The position numbers were made by a program, and so were the translations under genes. A stretch of 47,977 bases of DNA from a virus, in the IMG/VR virus record IMGVR_UViG_3300012039_000012, positions 1-47,977 of that record. The stretch is one strand, 5' to 3'. A model generated the notes under the pieces. It was not told where the DNA came from and ran no database searches. It saw only the letters and a program-made list of their open reading frames with translations. This document shows, piece after piece, positions 7,965 to 16,802 of the stretch. Each line of letters starts with the position of its first letter. The first letter of the stretch is position 1.

Positions 7965-10900
7965 CTACGGCCTGACGCCCATCTTCGCCAGCACGTCCGG
8001 CAGGTTCTCCGCGACGACGCGCGCGACCTCGCGTCCGTCCAGGTAGACCGGGACCTCGATCCGCGCCACGCCGCCGCCGGTCGACTCGCCCTCGGTCATG
8101 ACGCGCTCCTTGCCGTGGAGCCGCACGGTCTGACCGGCGCCGAAGTCGACGAACTTCCCGTGCGTGCCGCCCGCGTAGCCGGGGATTCCGAGGGCCGACC
8201 CGATGCGGTGCTCGTCGCCAGGGTTGTCGCGGAGGAACTCGGCGATGCGGTCCTCGTCGCTGCGGTTGTCGCCGTGGCTCGGACCGCTTATGCCGCCCAT
8301 GTTCTCGATCGCGTCGGCCAGGTCGTCGACCGCGTCCATGGTGTTCTCGACCTCGTTGCGCAGCTGGTCGAAGAACTCCGTGACGTTGCTGACCGCGATG
8401 TCCGATCGCGACTCGAACTCCTCGACCTGGTCGCCGGCGTCGCCGAAGACGCGCTCAAGGACGTCTGCGACGCGCTCCATCGCGGCCGCCAGGCGCTCCT
8501 GTGCGCGCTGCGCCTTCTCGCTCGCGGCGCGGTGCGCCTCGCCGACAATGCCCGCGTTCTTCGCCTGCTCGATCAGCTCCATGGTCGCCGCGTCGACTTC
8601 GAGACCGAAGTCCTCCATCAGCTCCCAGACGGTCTGCAGCGTCGGCTGCATCAGCGCCAGCGCCTCCTCGGCCGTCGCGCCGTTTTGCACGAGCGCGTCG
8701 AATGCCTGACGGATCTGCCCAGTCAGGCCAGCGAACATCTCCTGGCTCAGGAGGCCCGTGTTGTTCAGCCCGATCAGCGCGTCGTTAAGGCCGGCGACGC
8801 TCTCGAGAATCGGCCCGGTGATCTCGCCTGCCGCCAGCTCGGCGAGGCGCGCGATCTTGTCGAACGCCGCGCCGCCACTCAGGCCGGTCGCCTCGAGCTG
8901 CGCGCGCAGGTCGTCGACCGCCGGCGCGATGGCCCGAAGCGCGTCGGCGAATCCCATGCCGCGCTCGACCATTATGGCGAAGGTCGCCGCGATCGCGTTG
9001 CCGAACGCCATCGCAGAGGCCGCGTTCGTCACGCCGGCGCCGCCGATGATGCTGCGCTGCTTGTCGATCTCGGCGGTCAGCTCGCGGACCTTGTCGATCG
9101 CGTCGTCGTACTCGTCCGACCCGACGCCGAACCGCTGGCGCGCCTCGTTCAGCGCCTCTTGCGCCTTGCGCAGGTCGTCGGTCCGGTCCTTGAGCGTTCG
9201 CGTCGCGTCGGCGCCGGCCTTCAGCGCGGCCGCGAGCCCGCCAGACGCGCGGTTCGCCTGGCCGAGGAAGAACTCGTTAATGGCCTCCGTGGCCGGACCC
9301 ATTCGCTCGAGCGTCGTTAGCATGTCGCGGAACTCCGCGGTCACGAGCCCGCCAGACTTGGCGACCTCGTCGAGCGCGGACGGCAGCACGTCCTCAAAGA
9401 ACGCCGTCAGCCGCTTCTGCTCCTCGAACGCGACGTTGATCTCGTCGATGACCTTCCTGACCGCGTCGGCGCCCTGCTTCTCGGCGCGCCACAGGCGCTC
9501 CGCAATCGCGTTCGCGTCTGCGGCCGTCCGGCCGACGGCGAGGTAGGCGTCGCGGATCGCGATCAGCGACATCTTCCACCGATCGTTCCCGGCCTCGGTG
9601 CGCTGGCTGTCGTTAAGGCCATCCTCGAGGCCCTTGCGAAACTGGTCGGCCAGCTTGCGCCCAGCCTTCTCCGCCTCGCTGACGCCGCCGAACAAGCCGC
9701 CGAAGATCTTCTTGACGCCAGAGACGATCGCGCCGGCGAACTGCGACAGAAACTCGCCGATGACCGGGACCATCTTCAGCAGGTTCGACGTGACCTTCGT
9801 CGCGAACGACTGAATCGCCCCGCCGACACCGCCACCGCCCTCGAACGCGCGCATAAAGATGTCGTTCAGACTGCCGAGGTTCGACTGAAAAATGCCCTTG
9901 ACCTGCTGCCACATGCCCGGCGGCGCGATAGTCTCCGGCGTCGCGTCGCCAATCTCGCGCATGACATCCAGCCACTGCTCCTGCGCGGCGCGCGCGCCGG
10001 CCATCGACTGCAGGCGGATATTTTTGACGTCGAAGAAGACCGGTGGCGGCGGCATGTGGCTGAGCGAGTCGAGCGTCGGGCCGATCTCCTTCAGCGTCTT
10101 CAGGAACAGCGTGAGTTCGGTCTCCGCCTTGTCGGCCGCCATCTGCGTCAGGCCGAGCGCGTTCGCGTGGAGGCGCTCTGCGCGCTCGACCTGCGGCAGC
10201 TCGAAGCGCAGCGCCTGGTACTTCAGGAGCAGGTTCTCGGCGGTCGGGCCGGCGAGCTTCAGCTTCTCGATCGCCGCGTCGAGCGCGTCGGCGTAGGCCA
10301 GCTGCTCGTCGCGCGTCAGCTGCGTAATGCCGCCGACGCTCTCGACGGCCGAGACGTAGTCCGCCGCCGCCTTCTTGATGTCCTTGCCGAGCGAGTCGGC
10401 GAGCTTCTGGGCCTCCTCGTTCAGCTTGACGAGCTTCACGCCCTCGGTCGCCTTCTTCACGTCGCGCAGGCCGCCGGCGACGACGCCGCTCAGCGTCACG
10501 CCGAGCTTCGCGCCCTGGTCGGCGAGCGCCTTCGCGCGCGTGTAGAAGGAGTTGAACTGCTCGGCGGTCGGGCGGACCGAATCGGTCAGGTGGTTGAACT
10601 CGGCGGTCAGCTGCGCGACCTGGCGGTCCAGCTGCATCGCGACCCACTGCTTGTTGACCTCCTCGGCGGTGCCCTGCAGCATGCTCGACATGCCGTGGAC
10701 GCTCGACGTCACCTTATTCGTCGTGCTCACGACGGCGGTCCCGAACTCGCCGACCGCGAAGGCGCCAGACTCGGCCCACTTGTCGATGTCGGACTGGCTC
10801 ATCGTGAACAGGCCGTGGAGGCCGTAGGCCGCGGCGGCGAGCGGCGCGATCAGGAAGCCGAGCGCGGTCACGAGCGTGCCGACGCCGACTGAGGCTGTCG

Positions 10901-12422
10901 CCGCGGCCGTGCCGACGGCGGTCGTCGCTGCGCTAGTCGCGGCCATGGCGCCGCTCAGCGGCAGGAGCATCTGCGACCCGGACGCCGCCATGAAGTTGAA
11001 CGCGAGCTGCTCACCAGCGGCAAACTTAAGCGCCTTCGCGAGTCCGTCCTGCGCGATCGCGGCGGCGCCAGCGGCGATGGCGTTCGCGCCGAGCGCGCGG
11101 CTGCTGAGCCCGGCGGCGCCGGCCTGCACGGTGAACGCGCCAGCGACCGCGCCGATGACTTTCGTCACGCCGCCGGCGATGGCCATCAGGTTCCCGAGCA
11201 GGTAGGTGAGCGGACCCAGCGCCGCCACGAGCGCGAGGAACGCGACCGCGGCCGTCTGCACGCCAGGCGGCAGCGTCGAGAACCACGAGACGACCCGCGA
11301 CAGCCAGTCGACGAGAGCCGAGACGTGCGGGATGACGTCGCGGAAGACCGGCGCGATCGCGTCGCCGAACTGGATGGCGAGCGCCTGCGCCTTCGCCATC
11401 GCCTGGTTCCACGAGAACGCGATCGTCTTCGACGTCTCCTTGAACGCCTCGTCGGCCTCGTTGCTCGCGCCGGAGATGCTCCGCAGGACCTCGGCGTAGG
11501 CCTCGCCCTGCGCGCCGGCCGTGCCCATGACGCCGGCGAGGGCGCGGACGTTGCCGAACACCTTCGCCATCGCGTCCTCGTTGCCCCTGAACGCGACGAC
11601 GAGGTCGCCGAGGGCGGCCTGCAGGCCCTTCTCCTTGACCGACGCGCGCAGCTCGTCGACGGACGTGCCGACCTTGAGCAGCTCCTCGGCGGCCTCCTTT
11701 GACGGGTCGGCGAGCGTGCCCAGGATGCCGCGCAGCGCGGTTGCGGCCTCGGACGCGTTGACGCCGAGGCGCGTGAACGTGGCCATTGACGCCAGGACCT
11801 CGTCGAAGGACACGCCGACCTGCGACGCGATGCCGACCACGCGGCCGAGCGTCCCGGCGAACTCCGTCGCCTCGGCGCCGCCTTCCTTGACGGCGACGAA
11901 CAGCTTGTTGGTGGCCTCCTCGGCGGTGATGTTCTCGATGCCGTAGGCCTTGATGGCGGACGTGACCGCACGGGCGACGTCCTTCGTGTCGCCGAGGCCG
12001 ATCGCCGACGCCTTCGCGGCGGCCGTCAGGACGGCGACCGCATCGGCGCCCTTGAGTCCGGTCGACGCGACGACGAGCAGCGCCTCGGAGAGCGGCGTCG
12101 GGCCGATGCCGACCGTCGGCGCGAGGTCGAGGATCTCCTGCCGCATGTCGGCGATGCCGTCGATGCCGATGTTCGTGATCGTGCCGACCTTCGTCATCGC
12201 GCTCTCGAAGTCGGCCGAGAACTTCAGCGCGGCGCCAGCGCCGGCGACAAGTGGCGCCGTGATGCCGACGGTCATGGCGGAGCCCAGCTCACGCACCTCG
12301 GTGCCGGTCCGGCGCATGGTCGAGCCGAGCTGGACTATGTCGTCGGAGACGCGCTTCAGCGTCGGCGTGAGTTCGTCACGCAGCCTGAGGACTGCCTCGA
12401 TGGTGCCGATGGAGATCGCCAT
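7965..12422 (-). CDS. Tape measure protein
   Basis: At 1485 residues it is the longest gene, lying after the frameshifted tail chaperone, both hallmarks of a siphovirus tape measure. The N-terminal third carries the TP901-type pattern (MTVGITAPLVAGAGAALKFS, then SADFESAMTKVGTITNIG and Ala-rich helices), with hydrophobic helices near residues 390-545 that may form the membrane-penetrating part. The rest is coiled coil. By the usual 1.5 angstrom per residue rule the tail would be about 220 nm. The C-terminus ends in a compact charged region. The start ATG (12422) abuts the chaperone stop. Confidence 0.95.
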   Translation of the reverse strand: MAISIGTIEAVLRLRDELTPTLKRVSDDIVQLGSTMRRTGTEVRELGSAMTVGITAPLVAGAGAALKFSADFESAMTKVGTITNIGIDGIADMRQEILDLAPTVGIGPTPLSEALLVVASTGLKGADAVAVLTAAAKASAIGLGDTKDVARAVTSAIKAYGIENITAEEATNKLFVAVKEGGAEATEFAGTLGRVVGIASQVGVSFDEVLASMATFTRLGVNASEAATALRGILGTLADPSKEAAEELLKVGTSVDELRASVKEKGLQAALGDLVVAFRGNEDAMAKVFGNVRALAGVMGTAGAQGEAYAEVLRSISGASNEADEAFKETSKTIAFSWNQAMAKAQALAIQFGDAIAPVFRDVIPHVSALVDWLSRVVSWFSTLPPGVQTAAVAFLALVAALGPLTYLLGNLMAIAGGVTKVIGAVAGAFTVQAGAAGLSSRALGANAIAAGAAAIAQDGLAKALKFAAGEQLAFNFMAASGSQMLLPLSGAMAATSAATTAVGTAAATASVGVGTLVTALGFLIAPLAAAAYGLHGLFTMSQSDIDKWAESGAFAVGEFGTAVVSTTNKVTSSVHGMSSMLQGTAEEVNKQWVAMQLDRQVAQLTAEFNHLTDSVRPTAEQFNSFYTRAKALADQGAKLGVTLSGVVAGGLRDVKKATEGVKLVKLNEEAQKLADSLGKDIKKAAADYVSAVESVGGITQLTRDEQLAYADALDAAIEKLKLAGPTAENLLLKYQALRFELPQVERAERLHANALGLTQMAADKAETELTLFLKTLKEIGPTLDSLSHMPPPPVFFDVKNIRLQSMAGARAAQEQWLDVMREIGDATPETIAPPGMWQQVKGIFQSNLGSLNDIFMRAFEGGGGVGGAIQSFATKVTSNLLKMVPVIGEFLSQFAGAIVSGVKKIFGGLFGGVSEAEKAGRKLADQFRKGLEDGLNDSQRTEAGNDRWKMSLIAIRDAYLAVGRTAADANAIAERLWRAEKQGADAVRKVIDEINVAFEEQKRLTAFFEDVLPSALDEVAKSGGLVTAEFRDMLTTLERMGPATEAINEFFLGQANRASGGLAAALKAGADATRTLKDRTDDLRKAQEALNEARQRFGVGSDEYDDAIDKVRELTAEIDKQRSIIGGAGVTNAASAMAFGNAIAATFAIMVERGMGFADALRAIAPAVDDLRAQLEATGLSGGAAFDKIARLAELAAGEITGPILESVAGLNDALIGLNNTGLLSQEMFAGLTGQIRQAFDALVQNGATAEEALALMQPTLQTVWELMEDFGLEVDAATMELIEQAKNAGIVGEAHRAASEKAQRAQERLAAAMERVADVLERVFGDAGDQVEEFESRSDIAVSNVTEFFDQLRNEVENTMDAVDDLADAIENMGGISGPSHGDNRSDEDRIAEFLRDNPGDEHRIGSALGIPGYAGGTHGKFVDFGAGQTVRLHGKERVMTEGESTGGGVARIEVPVYLDGREVARVVAENLPDVLAKMGVRP

Positions 12423-13171
12423 CTATGCCTTCTTGTGCCCCAGTCTGATATTCGGGTTGCGCTCCACGAACAGCGCCGTCGCGTTCGCCTCGACCGCCTG
12501 CAGCACCGGCCTCATCTCGACGCCGTTGTAGTAGCGCTCGAGCGCCTTCTCCCGCTTCTCCCCGGCTGGCGTCTCGTAGGCGTCCTTGCAGCGCGCGTAC
12601 TCGCGCACGTCGAGCACGGCGAGCGCGATGTGCGACGGGTCGTCCTCCAGCTCGCGCACGGCGACCGACGGCAGGCATCCGAAGTCCTCGCAGACGCGCG
12701 ATACCAGCATCAGCCAGCGCGCCTCGCCGGGCGCCTTCGGGTCCGTCGCGTCGTCTAGGAGCCGGTGGACGCCCCTGAGTATTCCCCCCGCTGCGCCTCG
12801 GCGACCTCCTTCTCCGGAACCGAGAGGTCGATGATGGCGCGGAAGATCTCGTCGGCCGCCGCCGTCTCGAGATCGCCGACCGTGTCCGGCGTGACCTTCT
12901 CCGGCGCCGTCCACGAACGGATGCCGGCGAGCAGGACCTTCTCGCGGTCGTAGCCCTTGTAGCGGTCGCCCGGCTTCGCGGCCTCATCCTTCGCGGTCTC
13001 GCCCATCTCCCTGAACGCGCGCATCATCTCAGGCCCGACGGCGCGCGCGGTCGCAAGCTGGTTCTCGGTGTTCGCCTCGGACGCCTCGCGCAGCTTCTTC
13101 CACGACAGCTTCGCGATCGTGACGACGACGTCGCCGACCTGCACGGTGCCCGTGATCCTTGACGCAAACAT
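12423..13171 (-). CDS. Tail assembly chaperone, long form by -1 frameshift
   Basis: The second frame (to 12423) lacks its own plausible start and continues the first after a -1 slip at the GGGGGGAA run (12782-12789). Zero-frame codons CGG GGG GAA become GGG GGA ATA, giving about 129 residues from the first frame plus 120 from the second, ending NPNIRLGHKKA. This is the conserved lambda G/GT arrangement: the long form recruits the tape measure to the tail tube subunits during assembly. Position between tail tube and tape measure genes is exactly as expected. Confidence 0.85.
12755..13171 (-). CDS. Tail assembly chaperone, short form
   Basis: A 138-residue protein starting at ATG (13171) and ending in a zero-frame TAG just past the slippery run. 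It is mostly helical and charged (KLSWKKLREASEANTENQL), with a short beta-like start (GTVQVGDVVVTIA) typical of lambda gpG-like proteins. It is expected to coat the tape measure during tail assembly and to be made in excess over the frameshift product. Confidence 0.8.
   Translation of the reverse strand: MFASRITGTVQVGDVVVTIAKLSWKKLREASEANTENQLATARAVGPEMMRAFREMGETAKDEAAKPGDRYKGYDREKVLLAGIRSWTAPEKVTPDTVGDLETAAADEIFRAIIDLSVPEKEVAEAQRGEYSGASTGS
12782..12789 (-). other. Programmed -1 frameshift site
   Basis: On the coding strand the run is six G followed by AA, within CGG GGG GAA of the chaperone gene, nine codons upstream of the short-form stop. A slip of one base back re-pairs Gly-tRNA perfectly on GGG. 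The overlapping second ORF opens exactly here. Confidence 0.8.
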
Positions 13172-13241
13172 GATCGCTCTCCCCTAACCGCGAGACCGGC
13201 GCCAACCGCCCTATTGCGGAGGCGCCGAGTCCCTGCGCTAA

Positions 13242-13637
13242 CTACAGCTGGCCCCAGGCGCCGTTCGCGACGAAGCTCGCCGAGACCTCGACGCCCGCGT
13301 CGTTCGCGGTGCTGACCGTGAAGTCGACCCACGCCGGGCCGTACCAGTACTTCGTCGGCGCGTCGCTCGACGGGTAGAGATAGAGCTTGCAGCCGTCGGC
13401 CGAGCGCGACGCGTCGTAGAGGTCGTCCGACGCCGAGTCCCACCAGCCGGCCAGATCGCCCGTGGCGTCAGGCAGACCCTGAACGTACTGCTTGTTCGAA
13501 TCCCCGAACGCCGTGACGTCGATCTTGTCCGTCGGCGAGTTCAGCGACCACGACCGCAGACCGACCGCGGCGATGGCGTTGCCACTGCCGCTGGTCGAGA
13601 TGTAGACGACGCCCTTCTTCCCGTGATAACGAGCCAT
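13242..13637 (-). CDS. Major tail tube protein
   Basis: A 131-residue protein starting MARYHGKKGVVYIS and containing SWSLNSPTDKIDVTAFGDSNKQYVQGLPDATG (given in part), the familiar beta-strand, 'DVTxFGD' and 'G-x-x-D' pattern of small siphovirus tail tube proteins. It lies directly before the chaperone and tape measure genes. It would polymerise as hexameric rings to form the tail tube. The start ATG at 13637 is preceded by a GGAGTG ribosome site. The sugar-enzyme cassette ends just upstream of it. Confidence 0.85.
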   Translation of the reverse strand: MARYHGKKGVVYISTSGSGNAIAAVGLRSWSLNSPTDKIDVTAFGDSNKQYVQGLPDATGDLAGWWDSASDDLYDASRSADGCKLYLYPSSDAPTKYWYGPAWVDFTVSTANDAGVEVSASFVANGAWGQL

Positions 13638-13660
13638 GTGTGCACTCCTCGCGGCGCGTT

Positions 13661-14737
13661 CTAGACCGCTGCCGCGTGTGCTGCCTGGCCTGCCCCGATG
13701 CCCACGGCCTGCAGATCCGACTCGATGCGTGCGGCACGTGCGTGCCACGTGTGCCCCGCCACGGCCTTCGGCAGTTGCGCCTTGACGCGCTCGCGTCCGG
13801 CGTCGTCGGTCAGCCACCTGTCGAGCAGTGGCCTGATCTCGGACGCGTGCGAGAACGTCGGCACGAGGTCGCCGAACGTCTCCGTGACTTCCGCTCTGTA
13901 GTCGCTCACCGTGAAGCACCCGGTCGCCGCGAGTTCGTAGGCGCGAGGGTTCAGGCTCTCCGCGTGGTCGACGCGCGGCGCGTCCTTGCCGAACCCCTTC
14001 GACGACCGGTAGAGGTTCAGGCCGATCTTCGCCTTCCGGTAGAGGGCCGCCGCGAACTTGTTCTCGACGTAGCTCCCGCGCAGGTACTGCCTCAGGTGGC
14101 TCCGCGATCCCATCAGGTCCCACGAGCCGTAGATCCCGAGGTCGATGCCGGTCCAGTCGACGGCCGCCAGCGTCTCGAGCCGCTCGGCGAACCCGGTCCC
14201 GACGAAGACGACGTCGTGCGCCGGGACCTCGCCCTCGTCGACGTCAGGGTCCGCCGTGTGCACCTCGGGCGCCCACGCGTGCGGCATGTAGCTGACGCCG
14301 AGCGTGCGCGCGCTCAGCCGCTCGTTCGTCCACGTCAGGTCGGCGAGGTCGACGACGCGCGCCTGCCGCTCGTCGTCGTAGGGCGACTCGGTTAGTAATA
14401 CCGCGACCTTCAGCCCGGCGCGGCGCAGGAGCACGAAGATGTCCGGGTGCAGATACATCCCGCTGACGACGAACACGACGTCCGGCTGCAGCCGCAGCGC
14501 GCGCGCGATCAGCTCCTCGCCGGCCATGTAGAGGATGTCGGCCGCCTGCGGCTTCAGCTCGTCCTGCTTCCCGCCCTTCCGCCAGTTGTAGGTCAGCCAC
14601 GCGCCGGCCCGCTCGATGCGCGCGTCGAGCGCGTATTCGTAGATCTCGTGACCGCGCGGCTTGAGCCCGGCGAGCAGGCCGTTGTAGACGTCTGCCGTCG
14701 ACATCGACGCGCCCGGATGCACCAGCAGGATTCTCAC
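13661..14737 (-). CDS. CgeB-like GT-B glycosyltransferase
   Basis: A 358-residue protein opening MRILLVHPGASMSTADVYNGL, a GT-B N-terminal strand and glycine turn. The middle (VLLTESPYDDERQARVVDLADLTWTNE) and the C-terminal donor-site segment (SLNPRAYELAATGCFTVSDYR, with the conserved R-x-x-E-x-x-A-x-G) match the CgeB/spore-maturation-type glycosyltransferases. It likely transfers a sugar from a nucleotide donor. It is the last gene before the tail tube gene, so the tube or another virion protein is a natural acceptor, though that is inference. Confidence 0.85.
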   Translation of the reverse strand: MRILLVHPGASMSTADVYNGLLAGLKPRGHEIYEYALDARIERAGAWLTYNWRKGGKQDELKPQAADILYMAGEELIARALRLQPDVVFVVSGMYLHPDIFVLLRRAGLKVAVLLTESPYDDERQARVVDLADLTWTNERLSARTLGVSYMPHAWAPEVHTADPDVDEGEVPAHDVVFVGTGFAERLETLAAVDWTGIDLGIYGSWDLMGSRSHLRQYLRGSYVENKFAAALYRKAKIGLNLYRSSKGFGKDAPRVDHAESLNPRAYELAATGCFTVSDYRAEVTETFGDLVPTFSHASEIRPLLDRWLTDDAGRERVKAQLPKAVAGHTWHARAARIESDLQAVGIGAGQAAHAAAV

Positions 14738-14922
14738 GCCTTATCCCTCAGCTTGATGACGCACTCGCGACCGTGGAGCGCCACGACGACCTTCTCGCCG
14801 AAGTCCGTCCACTCCGGCTTCCACTCGTCCGGCGGCGCGCAGAAGATGCACTTCCCGGTCGCCGTGGTATTGCCCGGCCCGCAGTGCCGCCGGCATTCCT
14901 TGCAGCGCATCACCGCAGCCAT
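14734..14922 (-). CDS. Small zinc-binding protein, 62 residues
   Basis: It starts at ATG (14922) inside the end of the 25-residue membrane ORF and ends overlapping the ATG of the CgeB-like gene. It has CKEC at residues 7-10, a C-G-P turn, and CIFC near 25-28, then WKPEWTDFGEKVVVALHG. A single zinc-ribbon is likely. Its partner is unknown; placement within the glycosylation block may mean it assists one of the enzymes. Confidence 0.6.
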   Translation of the reverse strand: MAAVMRCKECRRHCGPGNTTATGKCIFCAPPDEWKPEWTDFGEKVVVALHGRECVIKLRDKA

Positions 14923-14987
14923 TCAGCCACGAACAGCCCGAGGGTCGCACCGAGAATGACGGCCAGCTGCCTGGCGATCTCCCTCAT
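14910..14987 (-). CDS. Single-span membrane micropeptide, 25 residues
   Basis: The ATG at 14987 overlaps the radical SAM gene stop as ATGA. The sequence MREIARQLAVILGATLGLF is a basic start followed by one hydrophobic helix. Its TGA overlaps the start region of the next gene. Support comes only from overlaps and composition. It might tether the local enzymes to the membrane, but nothing proves it. Confidence 0.45.
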   Translation of the reverse strand: MREIARQLAVILGATLGLFVAEWLR

Positions 14988-16060
14988 ACGAACGCCGCGT
15001 GCGCGTAGTCCGCGAAGACCGGCGCGAGCTGCTGGTTGACGAGATGCAGTCGGCACATCACGCGGCACTGCGAGAAGTCCGTCCACTTGCCGGGGTGCCG
15101 CGCCCAGATCTCCGAGAACGGCTCCGTCGTCAGGTCGCCGAGCAGCGCGTCCCGCACGCCGCGCTTCTGCGGGCAGACCCACATGCGCCCGTCCGGCGTC
15201 ACCGTCGCGCTCATCTTGATCCCGTGGCACGTGTCGTAGTCGCGCCCGGCCCAATCGCGGTAGGCCGCGAACCGTGGCGGGTCGCAGACGACGTCCTCTT
15301 CGGCCGCGAGCCACTCGAGCGTCGGCATCGCCTCGGTCACCCAGCGCCGGTCGTCGTCGCAGTCGGCCGGCCGGTCCGGCGACGTCCGGATCGCCGGACG
15401 GAAGGTCGCGTAGGTCGCGCGGAGTTCGCGCGCGAGGCGCAGCATCTCCGCCGCCCGGTGCCAGTTGCCGCCGTGGAGCAGGAACGAGACGCCGACCGCG
15501 CAGCCCGATCGCGGTTCGGCTACCAGGTGTCGGATCCCGGCGCAGGCCGCCTCGAACCGCTCCGCCGGGACGCCCTTCTCCCGGCCGTAGGTCTCGGCGT
15601 CCGGCGCGTCGAGACTGACGACGACCCAGTCGGCGCACCGGGCCAGGAGTGCCCCTGAGTCCGCCGTCAGCAGGCCGCCAAGGGTATACATGCCCTGCCG
15701 TAGGCCCTGGCTGGCCGTATACGCGACGATCTCGGCCCACTGCGGGTGCGTGGTCGGCTCCCCGCCGCCAGTCCAAATAACGCCTTCTACACCGCTGAGC
15801 TTGGCCTCGCGCAACGCCCGTCGGACCACGTGCCCGTCGGCGAGGTCGCCGCAGGCGTCGAACGCCATCGGCAGCCGCCGGTCCTTCGTGACCCACGGGC
15901 CGCGCGTGTGCGTGTGCGCGAAGTGGCAGTCCTGGCACCCGAGCACGCAGCGGTTCGAGAGATCCCACTCGAGCGTCACCGGCGCCGGCTTCGCCCCGAC
16001 CTTCCAGGCGTGCAGGCGGTCAAGGTGCGCGAAGACCTTTGAGGGCGTGACGTAGCTCAC
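14984..16060 (-). CDS. Radical SAM enzyme with SPASM-like tail
   Basis: A 358-residue protein. Near residue 38 CVLGCQDC gives the C-x3-C-x2-C motif that binds the SAM-cleaving 4Fe-4S cluster, and WTGGGEPTTHPQ supplies the GGE motif. The C-terminal third holds more cysteines (CHGIKMSATVTPDGRMWVC, CRVMC) like the auxiliary-cluster SPASM domain of peptide- and sugar-modifying enzymes. The GTG start at 16060 overlaps the upstream TGA. It sits between a GT2-like and a CgeB-like glycosyltransferase, so it may modify a sugar or a virion protein. Confidence 0.85.
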   Translation of the reverse strand: MSYVTPSKVFAHLDRLHAWKVGAKPAPVTLEWDLSNRCVLGCQDCHFAHTHTRGPWVTKDRRLPMAFDACGDLADGHVVRRALREAKLSGVEGVIWTGGGEPTTHPQWAEIVAYTASQGLRQGMYTLGGLLTADSGALLARCADWVVVSLDAPDAETYGREKGVPAERFEAACAGIRHLVAEPRSGCAVGVSFLLHGGNWHRAAEMLRLARELRATYATFRPAIRTSPDRPADCDDDRRWVTEAMPTLEWLAAEEDVVCDPPRFAAYRDWAGRDYDTCHGIKMSATVTPDGRMWVCPQKRGVRDALLGDLTTEPFSEIWARHPGKWTDFSQCRVMCRLHLVNQQLAPVFADYAHAAFV

Positions 16061-16215
16061 CGGGACACCAGATCGATGCTGCCGGTCATCGGCACCTTCA
16101 TGAACCCGTAGCGGTAGAGGCATCCCGGCCTCCCCGTCGCGCGCCAGACCGCGCGCCAGATCGCGGCTACCGGTCCAGGCTTGAAGTCCCAGAACGCCGT
16201 GACGATTCCCTTCAT
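16057..16215 (-). CDS. Hypothetical protein, 52 residues
   Basis: It starts at ATG (16215) and ends at a TGA overlapping the radical SAM start. The sequence is aromatic-rich and hydrophobic in places (GIVTAFWDFKPGPVAAIWRAVWRATG). It is possibly an amphipathic or membrane-surface peptide. Some radical SAM maturases act on a short peptide encoded next to them, so it could be such a substrate, but it has no visible core or leader pattern. Confidence 0.5.
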   Translation of the reverse strand: MKGIVTAFWDFKPGPVAAIWRAVWRATGRPGCLYRYGFMKVPMTGSIDLVSR

Positions 16216-16802
16216 GGCCAGTCGGTCTCCGGTCGCCCGTTGCTCGCCGCGCCGTCCACCCAGAGGACGTCGCAGAACTCGTGGCGGTAGCCCGCGTCGT
16301 AGAGCACCTTCGCGTGATCGAAGTCGCCCTCGTAGCGCGCGCCGTAGTCGGCCGCGTGCCGCGCGAAGACGTCGGACCGCACGATGTAGCAGCACAGGTC
16401 GACCTCGGCGACCAGCGGCGGGCCGCCCTTGCCGACCTGGCACGTCGGATACTCGAACCCGTTCTTGACGGCCCGGACCACGATCACCTCAGGGAAGTCG
16501 TGCGCCTCGGCGAACGCCTTCACCTTCGCCACGACGTCGTCGGCCGCGAGATGGTCGTCGTCGGCGACGACGGCGACGTAGAGGCCGCGCAGCGCTGGCG
16601 CGTACCACTTGATCCGCCCGAACAGGCCCCACGCGATGCCGTGGCCGACGTGGTCCGGCACGATGACCTGCTCGACGTGCTCGCGCGCCGTCTGCCGCGC
16701 GACGCTCTCGATGTTCCTCACGAGCGCCTGCGGACGGCGGAACGTCGGCGTGTAGAGCGAGACGAACGGCGGCGCGGTCGGCAGCGGCACCGGCGGCCTC
16801 AC
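16212..16802 (-). CDS. GT2-like glycosyltransferase
   Basis: A 196-residue protein opening PFVSLYTPTFRRPQALVRNI, the first strand and helix of family 2 glycosyltransferases, with VVADDDHLAADDVV as the nucleotide-sugar and metal-binding DxD region. It is shorter than full GT2 enzymes, with one C-terminal segment (EFCDVLWVDG) that may hold the catalytic acid. The GTG start at 16802 overlaps the methyltransferase stop. It lies in the cassette ahead of the tail tube gene. Confidence 0.75.
   Translation of the reverse strand: MRPPVPLPTAPPFVSLYTPTFRRPQALVRNIESVARQTAREHVEQVIVPDHVGHGIAWGLFGRIKWYAPALRGLYVAVVADDDHLAADDVVAKVKAFAEAHDFPEVIVVRAVKNGFEYPTCQVGKGGPPLVAEVDLCCYIVRSDVFARHAADYGARYEGDFDHAKVLYDAGYRHEFCDVLWVDGAASNGRPETDWP

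Noticed and set aside
7857-9320. Long plus-strand reading frame of 487 codons opposite the tape measure gene
   Set aside because: High GC content keeps antisense frames open; the product is Arg/Val/Leu-rich and shapeless, and the minus-strand tape measure explains the region.
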